Source: Actinoplanes sp. TBRC 11911 (GTDB taxonomy: Bacteria; Actinomycetota; Actinomycetes; Mycobacteriales; Micromonosporaceae). From it: a stretch of DNA of 64,000 nucleotides. A model generated the notes under the pieces. That model saw nothing but the letters and a program-made list of their open reading frames with translations. It was not told the DNA's origin and did not search any database. The stretch spans positions 21,625 through 85,624 of the forward strand of contig NZ_JABBNC010000044.1 in assembly GCF_012933445.1 (NCBI RefSeq), written 5' to 3'. Position numbers and translations under genes: made by a program. Of this stretch, positions 25,062 through 33,922 are shown piece after piece (position 1 is the stretch's first letter; each line of letters begins with the position of its first letter).

Positions 25062-26885
25062 ATGGACCGTCCCCGCCTCACCGCAGCGGCGATCGCGCTG
25101 GCCGTCGTCGCCACCCTGCCCGTGACAGCCGGTTCCACGCCGGCCGTCGCGGCGCCGTCCGCCTACGCCCCGGCAGGCGTCACCTATACCTCGCACGGCA
25201 GCACGATCAAGGGCCAGATCCTCAGCTACAACGACTTCCACGGTGCCATCGATCCGCCGTCCGGCAGCGGTGCCGTCGTCAACGCGGGCGGGACCAGCAC
25301 CCCGGCGGGCGGGGTGGAATACCTGGCCACGTACCTGAAGAAGTTGCGCGCCGAGGCCAAGGCCGAGGGCCGCGAGACGATCACCGCGGGCGCCGGCGAC
25401 CTGATCGGGGCGAGCCCGCTGGTCAGCGCCGCGTTCCACGACGAGCCGACGATCGAGCTGATGAACCAGATCGGGCTGCAGGTCAGCTCGGTGGGTAACC
25501 ACGAGTTCGACGAGGGCGTCACCGAGCTGCTGCGCATGCAGCGCGGCGGCTGCCACCCGACCGACGGCTGCCAGGACGGCGACGGCTTCGGCGGCGCGAA
25601 GTTCCGCTACCTCGCCGCCAACACGATCAACAACAAGACCGGGCTGCCGATCCTCCCGCCGATCGACATCCGGCTGGTCCACGGCGTGCCGGTGGGCTTC
25701 GTCGGGGCGACCCTGGAGGGCACCGCGGGCATCGTGAACCCGGCCGGGATCTCCGACGTGCACTTCGCGAACGTGGTGCAGACCGCGAACAAGTGGAGCA
25801 ACGTGCTGAAGCTGCTCGGCGTCAAGGCGCAGGTGCTGCTGGTGCACGAGGGTGGCCAGCAGGGCGCGGCCACGCCGACCCCGGGCGTCAGCGACTGCAC
25901 GAACTTCTCCGGTCCGATCGTGGACATCGTCAAGGGCCTGAACCCGGAGTTCGGCCTGGTCGTCTCCGGGCACACGCACCGGTTCTACTCGTGCACGCTG
26001 CCGAACGCGAAGTCCACCTCGGTGGTCACCAGCGCCGGGACGAACGGGCAGCTGGTCACCGACATCGACTACTCGATCGACCGGCGTACCGGGAAGTTCG
26101 CGCAGATCACCGCCAAGAACGTGATCGTCGAGAACGGCGTGCCGGACGGCAACGGCGGGTGGCTGCGCGACGCCAACGGCGTTTTCCTGAAAAATCCGGA
26201 TACGGTGGATAAGGCGGCGAAGAAGATCGCGGACAAGTACCGGACCGCTGTCGCCCCGATCGCCAACCGGATCGTCGGCTCCATCACCGGGGACATCACC
26301 CGGACCGCCACGCCGGCCGGCGAGTCCCCGCTCGGCGACGTGATCGCGGACGCCCAGCTGGCCCGCACCACCGGCGACGGCGCGCAACTCGCGCTGATGA
26401 ACCCGGGTGGTATCCGCGCCGACTTCGACGCCGAGTCGTCCGCGGGCGGCGAGGCCACCGGTCAGGTCACCTACGGCGAGGCGTTCACCGTGCAGCCGTT
26501 CAACAACCTGGTGGTCACCCAGACGCTGACCGGCGCACAGCTCAAGAGCGTGCTGGAACAGCAGTTCGCCGGCTTCCAGGGCCAGCCGTCGACGAAGATC
26601 CTGCAGGTGTCGGCCGGCCTGACGTACACGTGGAGCGCCTCGGCGCCGCTCGGCTCGAAGATCACGAACCTGGCGCTGAACGGCACCGCGATCGACCCGG
26701 CGGTCAGTTACCGCGTCACCACTAACGATTTCCTGGCCAACGGCGGCGACGGCTTCTCGGTGCTCACCTCGGGCACCGCGCGCACCACCGCTCCCGGCTT
26801 CGACATCGACGCCCTGGTGGCCTACCTGGGAGCCGGCGCGCCGGTCGCCCCCGGCCCGGCCAACCGCATCGTGACGATCCCTTGA
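25062..26885 (+). CDS. secreted 5'-nucleotidase/2',3'-cyclic phosphodiesterase-type metallophosphatase
   Basis: A 607-residue exported enzyme with a signal peptide at residues 1-30 (LTAAAIALAVVATLPVTAG, then an Ala-Pro region). The dimetal phosphatase domain has ILSYNDFHG near 50, TAGAGDLIGASPL near 108, SVGNHEFDEG near 143 and VSGHTHRF near 303, in the order expected for UshA/YfkN enzymes. The C-terminal 5'-nucleotidase substrate domain has NPGGIRADF near 445 and the closing NDFLANGGDGFS near 557. It should release phosphate from external nucleotides. No membrane anchor or LPXTG motif is seen, so it is probably released. Confidence 0.92.
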   Translation: MDRPRLTAAAIALAVVATLPVTAGSTPAVAAPSAYAPAGVTYTSHGSTIKGQILSYNDFHGAIDPPSGSGAVVNAGGTSTPAGGVEYLATYLKKLRAEAKAEGRETITAGAGDLIGASPLVSAAFHDEPTIELMNQIGLQVSSVGNHEFDEGVTELLRMQRGGCHPTDGCQDGDGFGGAKFRYLAANTINNKTGLPILPPIDIRLVHGVPVGFVGATLEGTAGIVNPAGISDVHFANVVQTANKWSNVLKLLGVKAQVLLVHEGGQQGAATPTPGVSDCTNFSGPIVDIVKGLNPEFGLVVSGHTHRFYSCTLPNAKSTSVVTSAGTNGQLVTDIDYSIDRRTGKFAQITAKNVIVENGVPDGNGGWLRDANGVFLKNPDTVDKAAKKIADKYRTAVAPIANRIVGSITGDITRTATPAGESPLGDVIADAQLARTTGDGAQLALMNPGGIRADFDAESSAGGEATGQVTYGEAFTVQPFNNLVVTQTLTGAQLKSVLEQQFAGFQGQPSTKILQVSAGLTYTWSASAPLGSKITNLALNGTAIDPAVSYRVTTNDFLANGGDGFSVLTSGTARTTAPGFDIDALVAYLGAGAPVAPGPANRIVTIP

Positions 26886-27029
26886 GTGGCGTGCGTCCCA
26901 CTGGTCGGGCCGTTTCCTTGCGGACCTCCAACGGGCAGCGGCATACTCGTCTCGTGATCCCAACGGCGCGATTTTTTTACTACGGCCCGGAAGTCCGGCA
27001 GCCGTAGGCCGCGTCGTACGACAGACCTA

Positions 27030-27064
27030 CATCAAGCCCCGGGCTTCCCGCCCGGGGCTTGATG
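27030..27064 (+). terminator. perfect 14-bp hairpin upstream of chorismate mutase
   Basis: CATCAAGCCCCGGG at 27030-27043 pairs exactly with CCCGGGGCTTGATG at 27051-27064 around a 7-base loop, 145 bases after the nucleotidase stop and 46 bases before the chorismate mutase start. It may terminate the upstream transcript or act as an attenuator in the chorismate mutase leader. There is no U-run. Confidence 0.6.
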
Positions 27065-27109
27065 CTGCCCGGGCCGGTCCGACCGGAGCACGCACCCGAG
27101 GAGCAAGTG

Positions 27110-27400
27110 ATGACCGCCGACACCGTGGACCACTCCACCGGCGCGAACGAGCCACTGGCCGCCGATCAGATCCGCGCGTACCGCGAGCGGATCGACGAGA
27201 TCGACCAGGCCATCATCGACCTGTGGCTGGAGCGGGCGCGCCTGTCCCAGGAGGTCGGCAAGACCCGCATCGCCAGCGGCGGCACGCGGCTGGTGCTCTC
27301 CCGCGAGCGGGAGATCGTCGAACGCTTCCGCTCGGCCCTGGGCGCCGACGGCACCCAGGTCGCCTTGATGATCCTCCGAGCCGGCCGAGGCCCCCTCTAA
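27110..27400 (+). CDS. chorismate mutase (AroQ class)
   Basis: A 96-residue all-helical enzyme converting chorismate to prephenate, the branch to phenylalanine and tyrosine. The core reads YRERIDEIDQAIIDLWLERARLSQEVGKTRIASGG, with the first-helix Arg and the Arg/Lys residues of the active site, and the C-terminus is MILRAGRGPL, similar to the arm that in Mycobacterium tuberculosis mutase allows activation by DAHP synthase. I chose ATG 27110, 6 bases after GAGGAG; an adjacent GTG is possible. The stop overlaps the convergent transporter gene by 4 bases. Confidence 0.92.
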   Translation: MTADTVDHSTGANEPLAADQIRAYRERIDEIDQAIIDLWLERARLSQEVGKTRIASGGTRLVLSREREIVERFRSALGADGTQVALMILRAGRGPL

Positions 27401-28371
27401 AGAGCCTGAGCAACCTCGGCGAAGTGGCAGGCAACCGGGTGTGCGGAGCGCTGGCGGATCTCCAGCAGCGGCTCGTGCTCCGCGCAGGCCGGTTGCGCCT
27501 TCCAGCACCTCGTACGGAATCGGCAGCCGGAGGGTGGATCGGCCGGTGACGGCACGTCGCCCTCCAGCGTGATCTGGCCGCGGCGGTCGCGCAACCGCGG
27601 GTCGGCCACCGGCACCGCGGAGAGCAGCGCCTGCGTGTACGGATGGGTCGGCTGGTCGTAGATCGCGACGTCCGATCCGGTCTCCACGATCTTGCCGAGG
27701 TACATGACCGCGACCCGGTCCGAGATGTGCCGCACCACGGACATGTCGTGCGCGATGAAGATCAGCGAAATCCCGTACCGCTGCTTGAGACCGTCCAGCA
27801 GGTTGATGACCTGGGCCTGCACCGAGACGTCGAGCGCCGACACCGGCTCGTCGCAGACGATGATCTCGGGCCGCAGGGCCAGCGCGCGGGCGATCCCGAT
27901 GCGCTGGCGCTGACCGCCGGAGAACTGGTGCGGGTACCGGTTGATGTGATCGGGGCTGAGACCGACCACCTCGAGCAGTTCCTGCACGGCGCGGTGCCGG
28001 CCGTACGTGGGCGTCGCGTCGCGGTGGATCGCGAACGGCTCACCGATGATGTCGCCGACCGTCATCCGCGGGTTGAGCGACGTGTACGGGTCCTGCAGCA
28101 CCATCTGGATGTTGCGGCGGGACCGGCGCAGCGCCCCGCCGCGCAGCCGGGAGATCTCCTGGCCGCGCACCGAGACCGTGCCGGCGGTGGGCCGTTCCAG
28201 CCCGACCAGCATCTTGGCCAGCGTCGACTTGCCGCACCCGGACTCGCCGACGATGCCGAGCGTCTCGCCCCGGCGCAGCTCCAGGTTCACCCCGTCGACC
28301 GCGTGCACCGCACCGGAGCGGCTCGGGAAGTGCTTGACCAGGTCGCGCACCTCCAGGACGACGTCAGACAC
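27397..28371 (-). CDS. peptide-type ABC importer, ATP-binding subunit (OppF/DppF-like)
   Basis: A 324-residue ATPase with Walker A VGESGCGKSTLAKM near residue 50, Q-loop LQDPYTSLNPRMTV, signature FSGGQRQRIGIARA near 150, Walker B EIIVCDEPVSALD and switch His in FIAHDMSVVRHI. The C-terminal oligopeptide extension CRFRTRCWKAQPAC holds a four-Cys cluster typical of this family. GTG 28371 overlaps the stop of the companion ATPase. It is last in the operon A-B-C-D-F for uptake of peptides or metal chelates. Confidence 0.93.
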   Translation of the reverse strand: MSDVVLEVRDLVKHFPSRSGAVHAVDGVNLELRRGETLGIVGESGCGKSTLAKMLVGLERPTAGTVSVRGQEISRLRGGALRRSRRNIQMVLQDPYTSLNPRMTVGDIIGEPFAIHRDATPTYGRHRAVQELLEVVGLSPDHINRYPHQFSGGQRQRIGIARALALRPEIIVCDEPVSALDVSVQAQVINLLDGLKQRYGISLIFIAHDMSVVRHISDRVAVMYLGKIVETGSDVAIYDQPTHPYTQALLSAVPVADPRLRDRRGQITLEGDVPSPADPPSGCRFRTRCWKAQPACAEHEPLLEIRQRSAHPVACHFAEVAQAL

Positions 28372-29392
28372 CCAGGACCTCCCGGACGAAATGGCAGCTG
28401 GCAATCCGCTGCGGCGCGATCTGGTACGCCGGAGGTTCGTCCCGCGAGCAGATCTCCCGGGCGTACGCGCACCGCGGGTGGAACGAACAGCCCGAGGGCA
28501 GGTCGGTGAGCGGCGGCGGCAGTCCCGGGATGACGTTGAGCTGCCGGCCCTTGCGATCCAGCCGGGGAATCGACTCGAGCAGGGCTTTCGTGTACGGATG
28601 AGCGGGTCGCGAGTAGATGTCGTGGACCGGCGCCTCCTCGACCACCCGCCCGGCGTACATCACCGAGATCCGGTCCGCGACGTCGGCGACCACGCCCATG
28701 TCGTGGGTGATCAGGATCAGTCCCATGTTCCGTTGCTGCTGCAGCTCGGCGAGCAACTTCATGATCTGCGCCTGGACGGTCACGTCGAGCGCGGTGGTCG
28801 GCTCGTCGGCGATGAGGATCTCAGGATCGAGCGCCAGCGCCATGGCGATCATGACGCGTTGCCGCATGCCGCCGGAGAACTGGTGCGGATAGTCGTGGAT
28901 CCGGTCCCGGGCGCCCGGGATCCGCACCTGGTCGAGGAGTTCGATGGCGCGGGCCTTGGCGTCGCGCCGGGACATCCCGCGGTGCATCCGGAACATCTCG
29001 GCGAGCTGGAATCCCACCGTGAAGACCGGGTTCAGCGCGGACAGCGCGTCCTGGAAGATCATCGCGATGCGGTTGGCGCGCACCTTGCGACGGTCCGCCT
29101 CGCTGAGCTTGAGGAGGTCCACGCCGCGGTACAGCACCCGGCCGCCGGTGACGTGCGCGGGCGGGGTGTCCAGGATGCCCATGATGGCCTGCGCGGTGAC
29201 CGATTTGCCGCTGCCGGACTCGCCGAGCACCGCCAGCGTCTCGCCCGGGCGCAGCCACATGTTGACGCCGTTGACCGCCTTGGCCACGCCGTCGCGGGTG
29301 CGGAACTCCACGTGCAACTCGTCGACGTGCAGCAGGTGTGCGCGCGGGTCCATCCCGGGCAGCACGTCCATCTCGGCCTTGATGTCGGTCAT
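28364..29392 (-). CDS. peptide-type ABC importer, ATP-binding subunit (OppD/DppD-like)
   Basis: A 342-residue ATPase with Walker A LGESGSGKSVTAQA near 55, FQDALSALNPVFTVG, signature FSGGMRQRVMIAMA near 165, Walker B EILIADEPTTALD and ITHDMGVVADVADR. The C-terminal GCSFHPRCAYAREICS is the cysteine-rich tail of the Opp/Dpp family. The ATG sits at the end of a duplicated 35-bp junction, described separately. Partner of the downstream ATPase with an 8-base overlap. Confidence 0.93.
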   Translation of the reverse strand: MTDIKAEMDVLPGMDPRAHLLHVDELHVEFRTRDGVAKAVNGVNMWLRPGETLAVLGESGSGKSVTAQAIMGILDTPPAHVTGGRVLYRGVDLLKLSEADRRKVRANRIAMIFQDALSALNPVFTVGFQLAEMFRMHRGMSRRDAKARAIELLDQVRIPGARDRIHDYPHQFSGGMRQRVMIAMALALDPEILIADEPTTALDVTVQAQIMKLLAELQQQRNMGLILITHDMGVVADVADRISVMYAGRVVEEAPVHDIYSRPAHPYTKALLESIPRLDRKGRQLNVIPGLPPPLTDLPSGCSFHPRCAYAREICSRDEPPAYQIAPQRIASCHFVREVLGV

Positions 29393-29464
29393 CGCGTCCG
29401 CCGCTCCGGGTCGAAGATGTCGGTCATCGCGTCCGCCGCTCCGGGTCGAAGATGTCGGTCATCG
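29381..29464. repeat. 35-bp tandem repeat spanning a stop/start junction
   Basis: Copies at 29381-29415 and 29416-29450 are identical and a 14-base third copy follows at 29451-29464. On the minus strand each unit carries FDPERRTR, TGA and an overlapping ATGACCGAC start. The result is a chain of coupled frames between the permease and ATPase genes: a 3-codon MTR (29470-29459), then two 12-codon frames MTDIFDPERRTR (29462-29424 and 29427-29389), each joined to the next by ATGA. This is a recent duplication of the gene boundary. Confidence 0.9.
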
Positions 29465-29466
29465 GG

Positions 29467-30402
29467 TCATCGCCGCTTCGGGTCGAAGGCGTCGCGGACG
29501 GCATCGCCCAGCATGATGAAGGCCAGCACGGTCACGGCCAGGAAGATCGACGGCCAGACCACCGGACCGGCAACCACGCGGACGTACGGCCCGTTCCCGG
29601 CGATCGACGTGCCCCAGCTGATCGCGTCCCCTTGGAGCCCGACGCCCAAATAGGACAATGTGGCCTCGGCCGCGATGTTGATGCCGAGCAGGAGCGTGAG
29701 CACCACGAGGAACGGCCCGACCGCGTTCGGCAGGATGTGCCGGAACATCAGACGTCCCGGCCCGGCGCCGAGCATGCGGGCCGCGGTTACATAATCCTGG
29801 TTGCGGGCGGTGATCACCGCGGAGCGCATCACCCGGGCCGCCGTGGTCCACCCGAGCAGGCCCAGCGTCAGCGTCACGGCCAGCACGCCGGTGTCGGTCT
29901 CGTGCACGGTGAACCGGCGGGCCAGCACGATCGCCGCCAGCAGGAACGGCACCCCGAGCACGATGTCGATGAACCGGGACAGCACCGCGTCCGCCCACCG
30001 CCCGTAGAAGCCGGCGACCAGGCCGACGGTCAGCCCGATGACCCCGGCGATCAGCGTGGCGACCACCGCCACGAAGATCGAGTCACGGGCGCCGTAGATG
30101 GTCCGCGCGTACACGTTGCAGCCCTGGAAGTCGTACCCGAACAGGGCGCCGCCGCCGGCCGGGTGGTGCCGGTTGGCGAGCTGACAGTTGGCCGGGTCGG
30201 CCGAGGTGAACAGCGTCGGCCAGACCGCCATCAAAAGAATCACCGCGACCAGCACGGCCGCGATCCAGAACACCTTGCTGCGGCGCAGATCCCGCCAGGC
30301 GTCCCCGGCCAGGCTGCGCGGCTTCGCCGAGGAGGCGTCCGCCGGCCGGGTCGCGGCCGGTCCGGGCGCCTCCGCGGTGGTCACCGCGTTGATGTCACTC
30401 AT
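29467..30402 (-). CDS. peptide-type ABC importer, permease subunit (OppC/DppC-like)
   Basis: A 311-residue membrane subunit with an N-terminal cytosolic tail, a first helix near 45-65 (FWIAAVLVAVILLMAVW) and five more helices. The EAA loop is seen as TARNQDYVTAARMLGAGPGRLMFRHILPNAVGP near residues 200-230. An N-terminal domain typical of the C subunit binds the companion B subunit. Its ATG overlaps the B-subunit stop by 8 bases, and its own end FDPKRR TGA has given rise to the downstream duplicated junction. Confidence 0.92.
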   Translation of the reverse strand: MSDINAVTTAEAPGPAATRPADASSAKPRSLAGDAWRDLRRSKVFWIAAVLVAVILLMAVWPTLFTSADPANCQLANRHHPAGGGALFGYDFQGCNVYARTIYGARDSIFVAVVATLIAGVIGLTVGLVAGFYGRWADAVLSRFIDIVLGVPFLLAAIVLARRFTVHETDTGVLAVTLTLGLLGWTTAARVMRSAVITARNQDYVTAARMLGAGPGRLMFRHILPNAVGPFLVVLTLLLGINIAAEATLSYLGVGLQGDAISWGTSIAGNGPYVRVVAGPVVWPSIFLAVTVLAFIMLGDAVRDAFDPKRR

Positions 30403-31321
30403 AGCGAATCCTCGGGTCGAGCACGGCGTAGAGCAGGTCGACGATCAGGTTCACGACCAGGAAGACGATCACCAGGACGCTGACGAACCCGACCACCACC
30501 GGGCCGTCCTCGGTCCGGATGCCGCGGAAGAGGTTGAAGCCCACGCCGGGGATGTTGAACACGCCCTCGGTGACGATCGCGCCGGACATCAGCACGCCGA
30601 GGTCCACGCCGATCAGCGTGATCACCGGGATCAGCGAGTTGCGCAGCACGTGCACGCCCACCACGCGCCGGGTGCTCAACCCCTTCGCTCGGGCCGTACG
30701 CACGTAGTCGGCGCGCAGATTTTCGGCGACCGACGACCGGGTCACCCGGAGCTCGGTGGCGACCACGAGCGTGCCCAGCACCAGCGCCGGCAGCAGCAGT
30801 TGGTAGAGGTTCGCGTCCCGGGTGACGGTCACCGGGAACCAGCCCAGCTTGACCCCGAAGATGAGCTGGGCGACCGGGGCCAGCACCACGATCGGCATGG
30901 CCAGCACCACCAGCGTGAGCACCAGGGTCACGTGGTCGAAGATCCCGCCCCGGCGGACCGCGGAGAACACCCCGGCGGCGATCGCGACGACCGCCGAGAT
31001 CACGATCGCGAGCAGCGTGAGCTTGATGGTGATCGGCCACGCCTCGGCCAGCATGTCCCCGATCCGGCGGCCGGTGAGCGAGGTGCCGAAGTCGCCGGTG
31101 AGCAGGCCCTTCACGTAGTACCAGTACTGCGTGAAGAAGCCTTTGTCCAGGTGGTACTGGGCGTTGAGCGCCGCGCGCTGGCTGTCCGAGACGACGCGGT
31201 CACCGGCCAGGACCTGGTACGGGTCGTCCTGGTTGGCGAACATCAGCGCGTACACCACGAAGGTGGCCCCGAAGAAGGTCAGAACCATCTGGAGCAGGCG
31301 CCGCACGATGTATCGGGTCAT
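30395..31321 (-). CDS. peptide-type ABC importer, permease subunit (OppB/DppB-like)
   Basis: A 308-residue membrane subunit. It begins MTRYIVRRLLQMVLTFFGAT, the standard B-subunit opening with one helix, then has a periplasm-facing domain and five helices. Its EAA loop is NLRADYVRTARAKGLSTRRVVGVHVLRNSLIP near 190-220. ATG 31321 is chosen by this homology; AGAGG lies upstream. A 20-bp perfect hairpin in the gap before it may set its expression below that of the binding protein. Confidence 0.92.
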   Translation of the reverse strand: MTRYIVRRLLQMVLTFFGATFVVYALMFANQDDPYQVLAGDRVVSDSQRAALNAQYHLDKGFFTQYWYYVKGLLTGDFGTSLTGRRIGDMLAEAWPITIKLTLLAIVISAVVAIAAGVFSAVRRGGIFDHVTLVLTLVVLAMPIVVLAPVAQLIFGVKLGWFPVTVTRDANLYQLLLPALVLGTLVVATELRVTRSSVAENLRADYVRTARAKGLSTRRVVGVHVLRNSLIPVITLIGVDLGVLMSGAIVTEGVFNIPGVGFNLFRGIRTEDGPVVVGFVSVLVIVFLVVNLIVDLLYAVLDPRIRYE

Positions 31322-31360
31322 GGATGAGGGCCTCTTCGTGCCTTGTGGGCGGGGCGTTGA

Positions 31361-31406
31361 CGCGGTGGTGGCGCCACGGTTGGTCGACCGTGGCGCCACC
31401 ACCGCG
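31361..31406 (-). terminator. perfect 20-bp hairpin between binding protein and permease genes
   Basis: Arms at 31361-31380 and 31387-31406 are exactly complementary over 20 bp around a 6-base loop. It begins 8 bases after the substrate-binding-protein stop codon, in the same transcript. Such elements usually end most transcripts or protect the upstream mRNA, so more binding protein than permease is made. Confidence 0.8.
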
Positions 31407-31414
31407 GAGTCGTG

Positions 31415-33031
31415 CTAGCTGGCCACGTCGATCGTGTAGATGTCCACGTTCTGGGAGAGGTCCATGGTCACGTCGTCGACCTTCGGCGAGTAGCCGTAGA
31501 CGTTCTGACCGAACATCACCGGGATGACCGGCATGTCGTCCTTCAGAATGTCCTCGGCTTGCTGCCACTTCTTGATGGCCTCGTCCGGGGTCTTCGCCTC
31601 GTCGCCGTCCTTGACCAGGCTGTCGAACGTCGGGTTGGTGTAGCCGGAGTAGTTCGACGAGCCGGTGGTCGTGTAGACCGGCCCCAGGTAGGACTCCATC
31701 AGCGGGTAGTCCATCGCCCAGGCCAGCCGGACCAGGCCGACGTTCTTCTTCTCCTGAAGGTCCTTGACGAGCTCACTCAGAGACGGCACCGCGTGGCTCG
31801 TGCAGTTGATCCCGAGCGACGACTTGATCTGGTTGCACAGCGCGTCGATGTAGGACTTGTACCCGCCGTCGGTGTTGTACGAGATGGTGATCTCGGCCGG
31901 GCCACCGCCCTGGGTGTACAGCTTCTTGGCCTGTGTCGGGTTGTATTCGCACGCGTCGCCGCAGCTGTTCGCGCGATAGCCGTCGATCTGCGGGGACACC
32001 CAGGACGTCGCCGGTAGCTGCGTACCCAGGTAGATCTGGTCGGCGATCTCCTGGCGGTTGATCGCCATGGACAGCGCGCGGCGCACCCGCGGATCGGAGA
32101 AGTCCTTCTCGAACGTGGGGACGCCGATGAACTGGAACGCCGAGCTCGGACTCTTCTGCAGTCGCAGGCCGAGGTCGGAGGAGGCGGATCCGAGGCTCTC
32201 GGTCGGGATCTTGGTGTCGACGTCGAGGTTGCCGCTGATCAGGTCGTTGTACTGCGCGCCGAGGTCCTGGTAGATCTTCCAGGTGATGTTGTCGACCTTG
32301 GGGACCGTGCCCTTGAAGTCCGGGACCTTGGTCACCTGGATCTTCTGGTCGTGTTGCCACTTGCCCGTCATCTTGAAGGGCCCGTTGCCGATCGGCTCCT
32401 CGTTGAAGTCTTTGTTCAGCACGCCGTCCCCGCTGAAGGCGGCCTTGGGCAACGGGTAGAACGAGGCGTAGCTCATCACCGTTTCGAAGCCGATGAACGG
32501 TGCGTCCAGCGTCACCTGAAGAGTCAAGTTGTTGATCTTCTTGAGGCCGGACATCTTCTTCACCGTGGGCGGCTTTTTCGTCGCCGGGTCCGGCTGCAGG
32601 TCGGCGTACCCCGCGATGCGGTCGAAGTAGTACGAGGTGACCTGGGCATTCGGCGCGAATGCGGCGTAATTCCACGCATTGATGTAGTTGTCCGCCGTGA
32701 CCGGCTCGCCGTTGCTGAAGGTGAAGCCATCCTTCAGCTTGATCGTCCACACCTTGGCCGACTTGTCGTGGGTGATCGAGTCGGCGGCCATCGTGTACGG
32801 CTTGTTGGTCTTGTCGATTCCGACGAGCGGATAGAACAGCGACGTCAGAACCTGCAGCCCGTACGTCTCGACGACGCCCGACGGGATCAGCGTTTGCGGC
32901 TCGCCGATGCTGATGCTGATGCTGTTCGGCAGCGCCTCGGTGTCCTGCGAATCACCACCGCTGCAACCTGCCGCCAACAAGGCGATGGTGGCCACCGGGG
33001 CCACCATTCTCCATCGGCTCTTCCCAGGCAT
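31415..33031 (-). CDS. peptide-type ABC importer, substrate-binding lipoprotein
   Basis: A 538-residue family 5 solute-binding protein. Residues 1-22 form a lipoprotein signal ending in LLAAGC, so Cys22 anchors it outside the membrane. Family blocks are ISIGEPQTLIPSGV near 40, WTIKLKDGFTFSNGEPVTADNYINAWNYA near 95-120 and DPRVRRALSMAINRQEIADQIY near 330-350. It captures the substrate (peptide, or possibly a metal chelate) and delivers it to the B/C permease. It is first in the operon, behind a plausible promoter, and followed by a strong hairpin. Confidence 0.93.
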   Translation of the reverse strand: MPGKSRWRMVAPVATIALLAAGCSGGDSQDTEALPNSISISIGEPQTLIPSGVVETYGLQVLTSLFYPLVGIDKTNKPYTMAADSITHDKSAKVWTIKLKDGFTFSNGEPVTADNYINAWNYAAFAPNAQVTSYYFDRIAGYADLQPDPATKKPPTVKKMSGLKKINNLTLQVTLDAPFIGFETVMSYASFYPLPKAAFSGDGVLNKDFNEEPIGNGPFKMTGKWQHDQKIQVTKVPDFKGTVPKVDNITWKIYQDLGAQYNDLISGNLDVDTKIPTESLGSASSDLGLRLQKSPSSAFQFIGVPTFEKDFSDPRVRRALSMAINRQEIADQIYLGTQLPATSWVSPQIDGYRANSCGDACEYNPTQAKKLYTQGGGPAEITISYNTDGGYKSYIDALCNQIKSSLGINCTSHAVPSLSELVKDLQEKKNVGLVRLAWAMDYPLMESYLGPVYTTTGSSNYSGYTNPTFDSLVKDGDEAKTPDEAIKKWQQAEDILKDDMPVIPVMFGQNVYGYSPKVDDVTMDLSQNVDIYTIDVAS

Positions 33032-33128
33032 CTAGGGGTGCCTCCTTCAGGGGCGCTCACGGGGGTCGTGTGAGTAGCTGCCACTGTGACACAGAGCCAG
33101 CGACCGCCAAGGTCCCGTTATCAAGCCG

Positions 33129-33156
33129 ATATTAGCGATGGCTTGTGGACAGGCAA
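33129..33156 (-). promoter_or_regulatory. sigma-70-type promoter of the ABC importer operon
   Basis: On the minus strand TTGCCT (33156-33151) and TAATAT (33134-33129) are spaced by 16 bases. This leaves a leader of roughly 90 bases before the substrate-binding protein start at 33031. Confidence 0.5.
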
Positions 33157-33256
33157 CCTCAGCACCCATTCGTCCTCAAGGGACAAGCGCGCGACCTGGG
33201 AAAACATCACCGCGTATTGATGTGACAACGCACCGCGATAATCGACGTCGGACTGG

Positions 33257-33922
33257 TCACACGAGACGACGATCCGCCGCCCACCGTGACAATTCGTAGC
33301 GGTTGCTCATTTGGAGCTTGCGCAAGACGTTGGAAACGTGTGTTTCCACCGTCTTGATCGAAATGAACAATTCCTTCGCGATTTCCTTGTACGCGTATCC
33401 GCGCGCGAGCAACCGCAGGACCTGCCGCTCCCGGTTGGTGAGCTGGTCGAGTTCCGGATCGGCGACCGGGACGTCCGGCCTGGACGCGAAGGCGTCGAGC
33501 ACGAACCCGGCCAGTCGCGGGCTGAACACCGCGTCGCCGTCGGCCACCCGCTTGATGGCGGCGGCCAGCTCGTCCGGGGAGATGGTCTTGGTCACGTACC
33601 CGCGGGCGCCGGCCCGGATCAGACCGATCACGTCCTCGGCCGCGTCCGATACGGACAGTGCCAGGAAACGCACCTGCGGGTGACTGCGCCGCATCGCGTC
33701 CAGCACCGCGCGGCCGCCGCCGTCCGGCATGTGCACGTCGAGGAGCACCACGTCCGGCTCGAGCGCGGTGATCTTGCTGATCGCCTCGGCAACCGTGCTC
33801 GCCTCGCCCACCACCTCGACGTGGGCACCCAGCTCGGCGCGGACGCCCGCGCGGAACATCGCGTGGTCGTCGACGAGGAACACGGTCAGCCTGCGGTTCA
33901 CCGGTTCGGTGGCCTCGGTCAT
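33257..33922 (-). CDS. NarL/LuxR-family response regulator (LiaR-like)
   Basis: A 221-residue two-domain regulator. The receiver has the acidic pair in VFLVDDHAMFR, the phospho-acceptor D62 in VVLLDVHMPDG, Ser/Thr switch in LALSVSDAAED and Lys in GYVTKTISPDE. The C-terminal LuxR helix-turn-helix reads LTNRERQVLRLLARGYAYKEIAKELFISIKTVETHVSNVLRKL. Its ATG overlaps the sensor kinase stop as ATGA, so the pair is coupled. The nearby PspC/LiaF-like protein makes this resemble the LiaRS-LiaF cell-envelope stress systems of Gram-positive bacteria, an inference from domain content. Confidence 0.93.
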   Translation of the reverse strand: MTEATEPVNRRLTVFLVDDHAMFRAGVRAELGAHVEVVGEASTVAEAISKITALEPDVVLLDVHMPDGGGRAVLDAMRRSHPQVRFLALSVSDAAEDVIGLIRAGARGYVTKTISPDELAAAIKRVADGDAVFSPRLAGFVLDAFASRPDVPVADPELDQLTNRERQVLRLLARGYAYKEIAKELFISIKTVETHVSNVLRKLQMSNRYELSRWAADRRLV

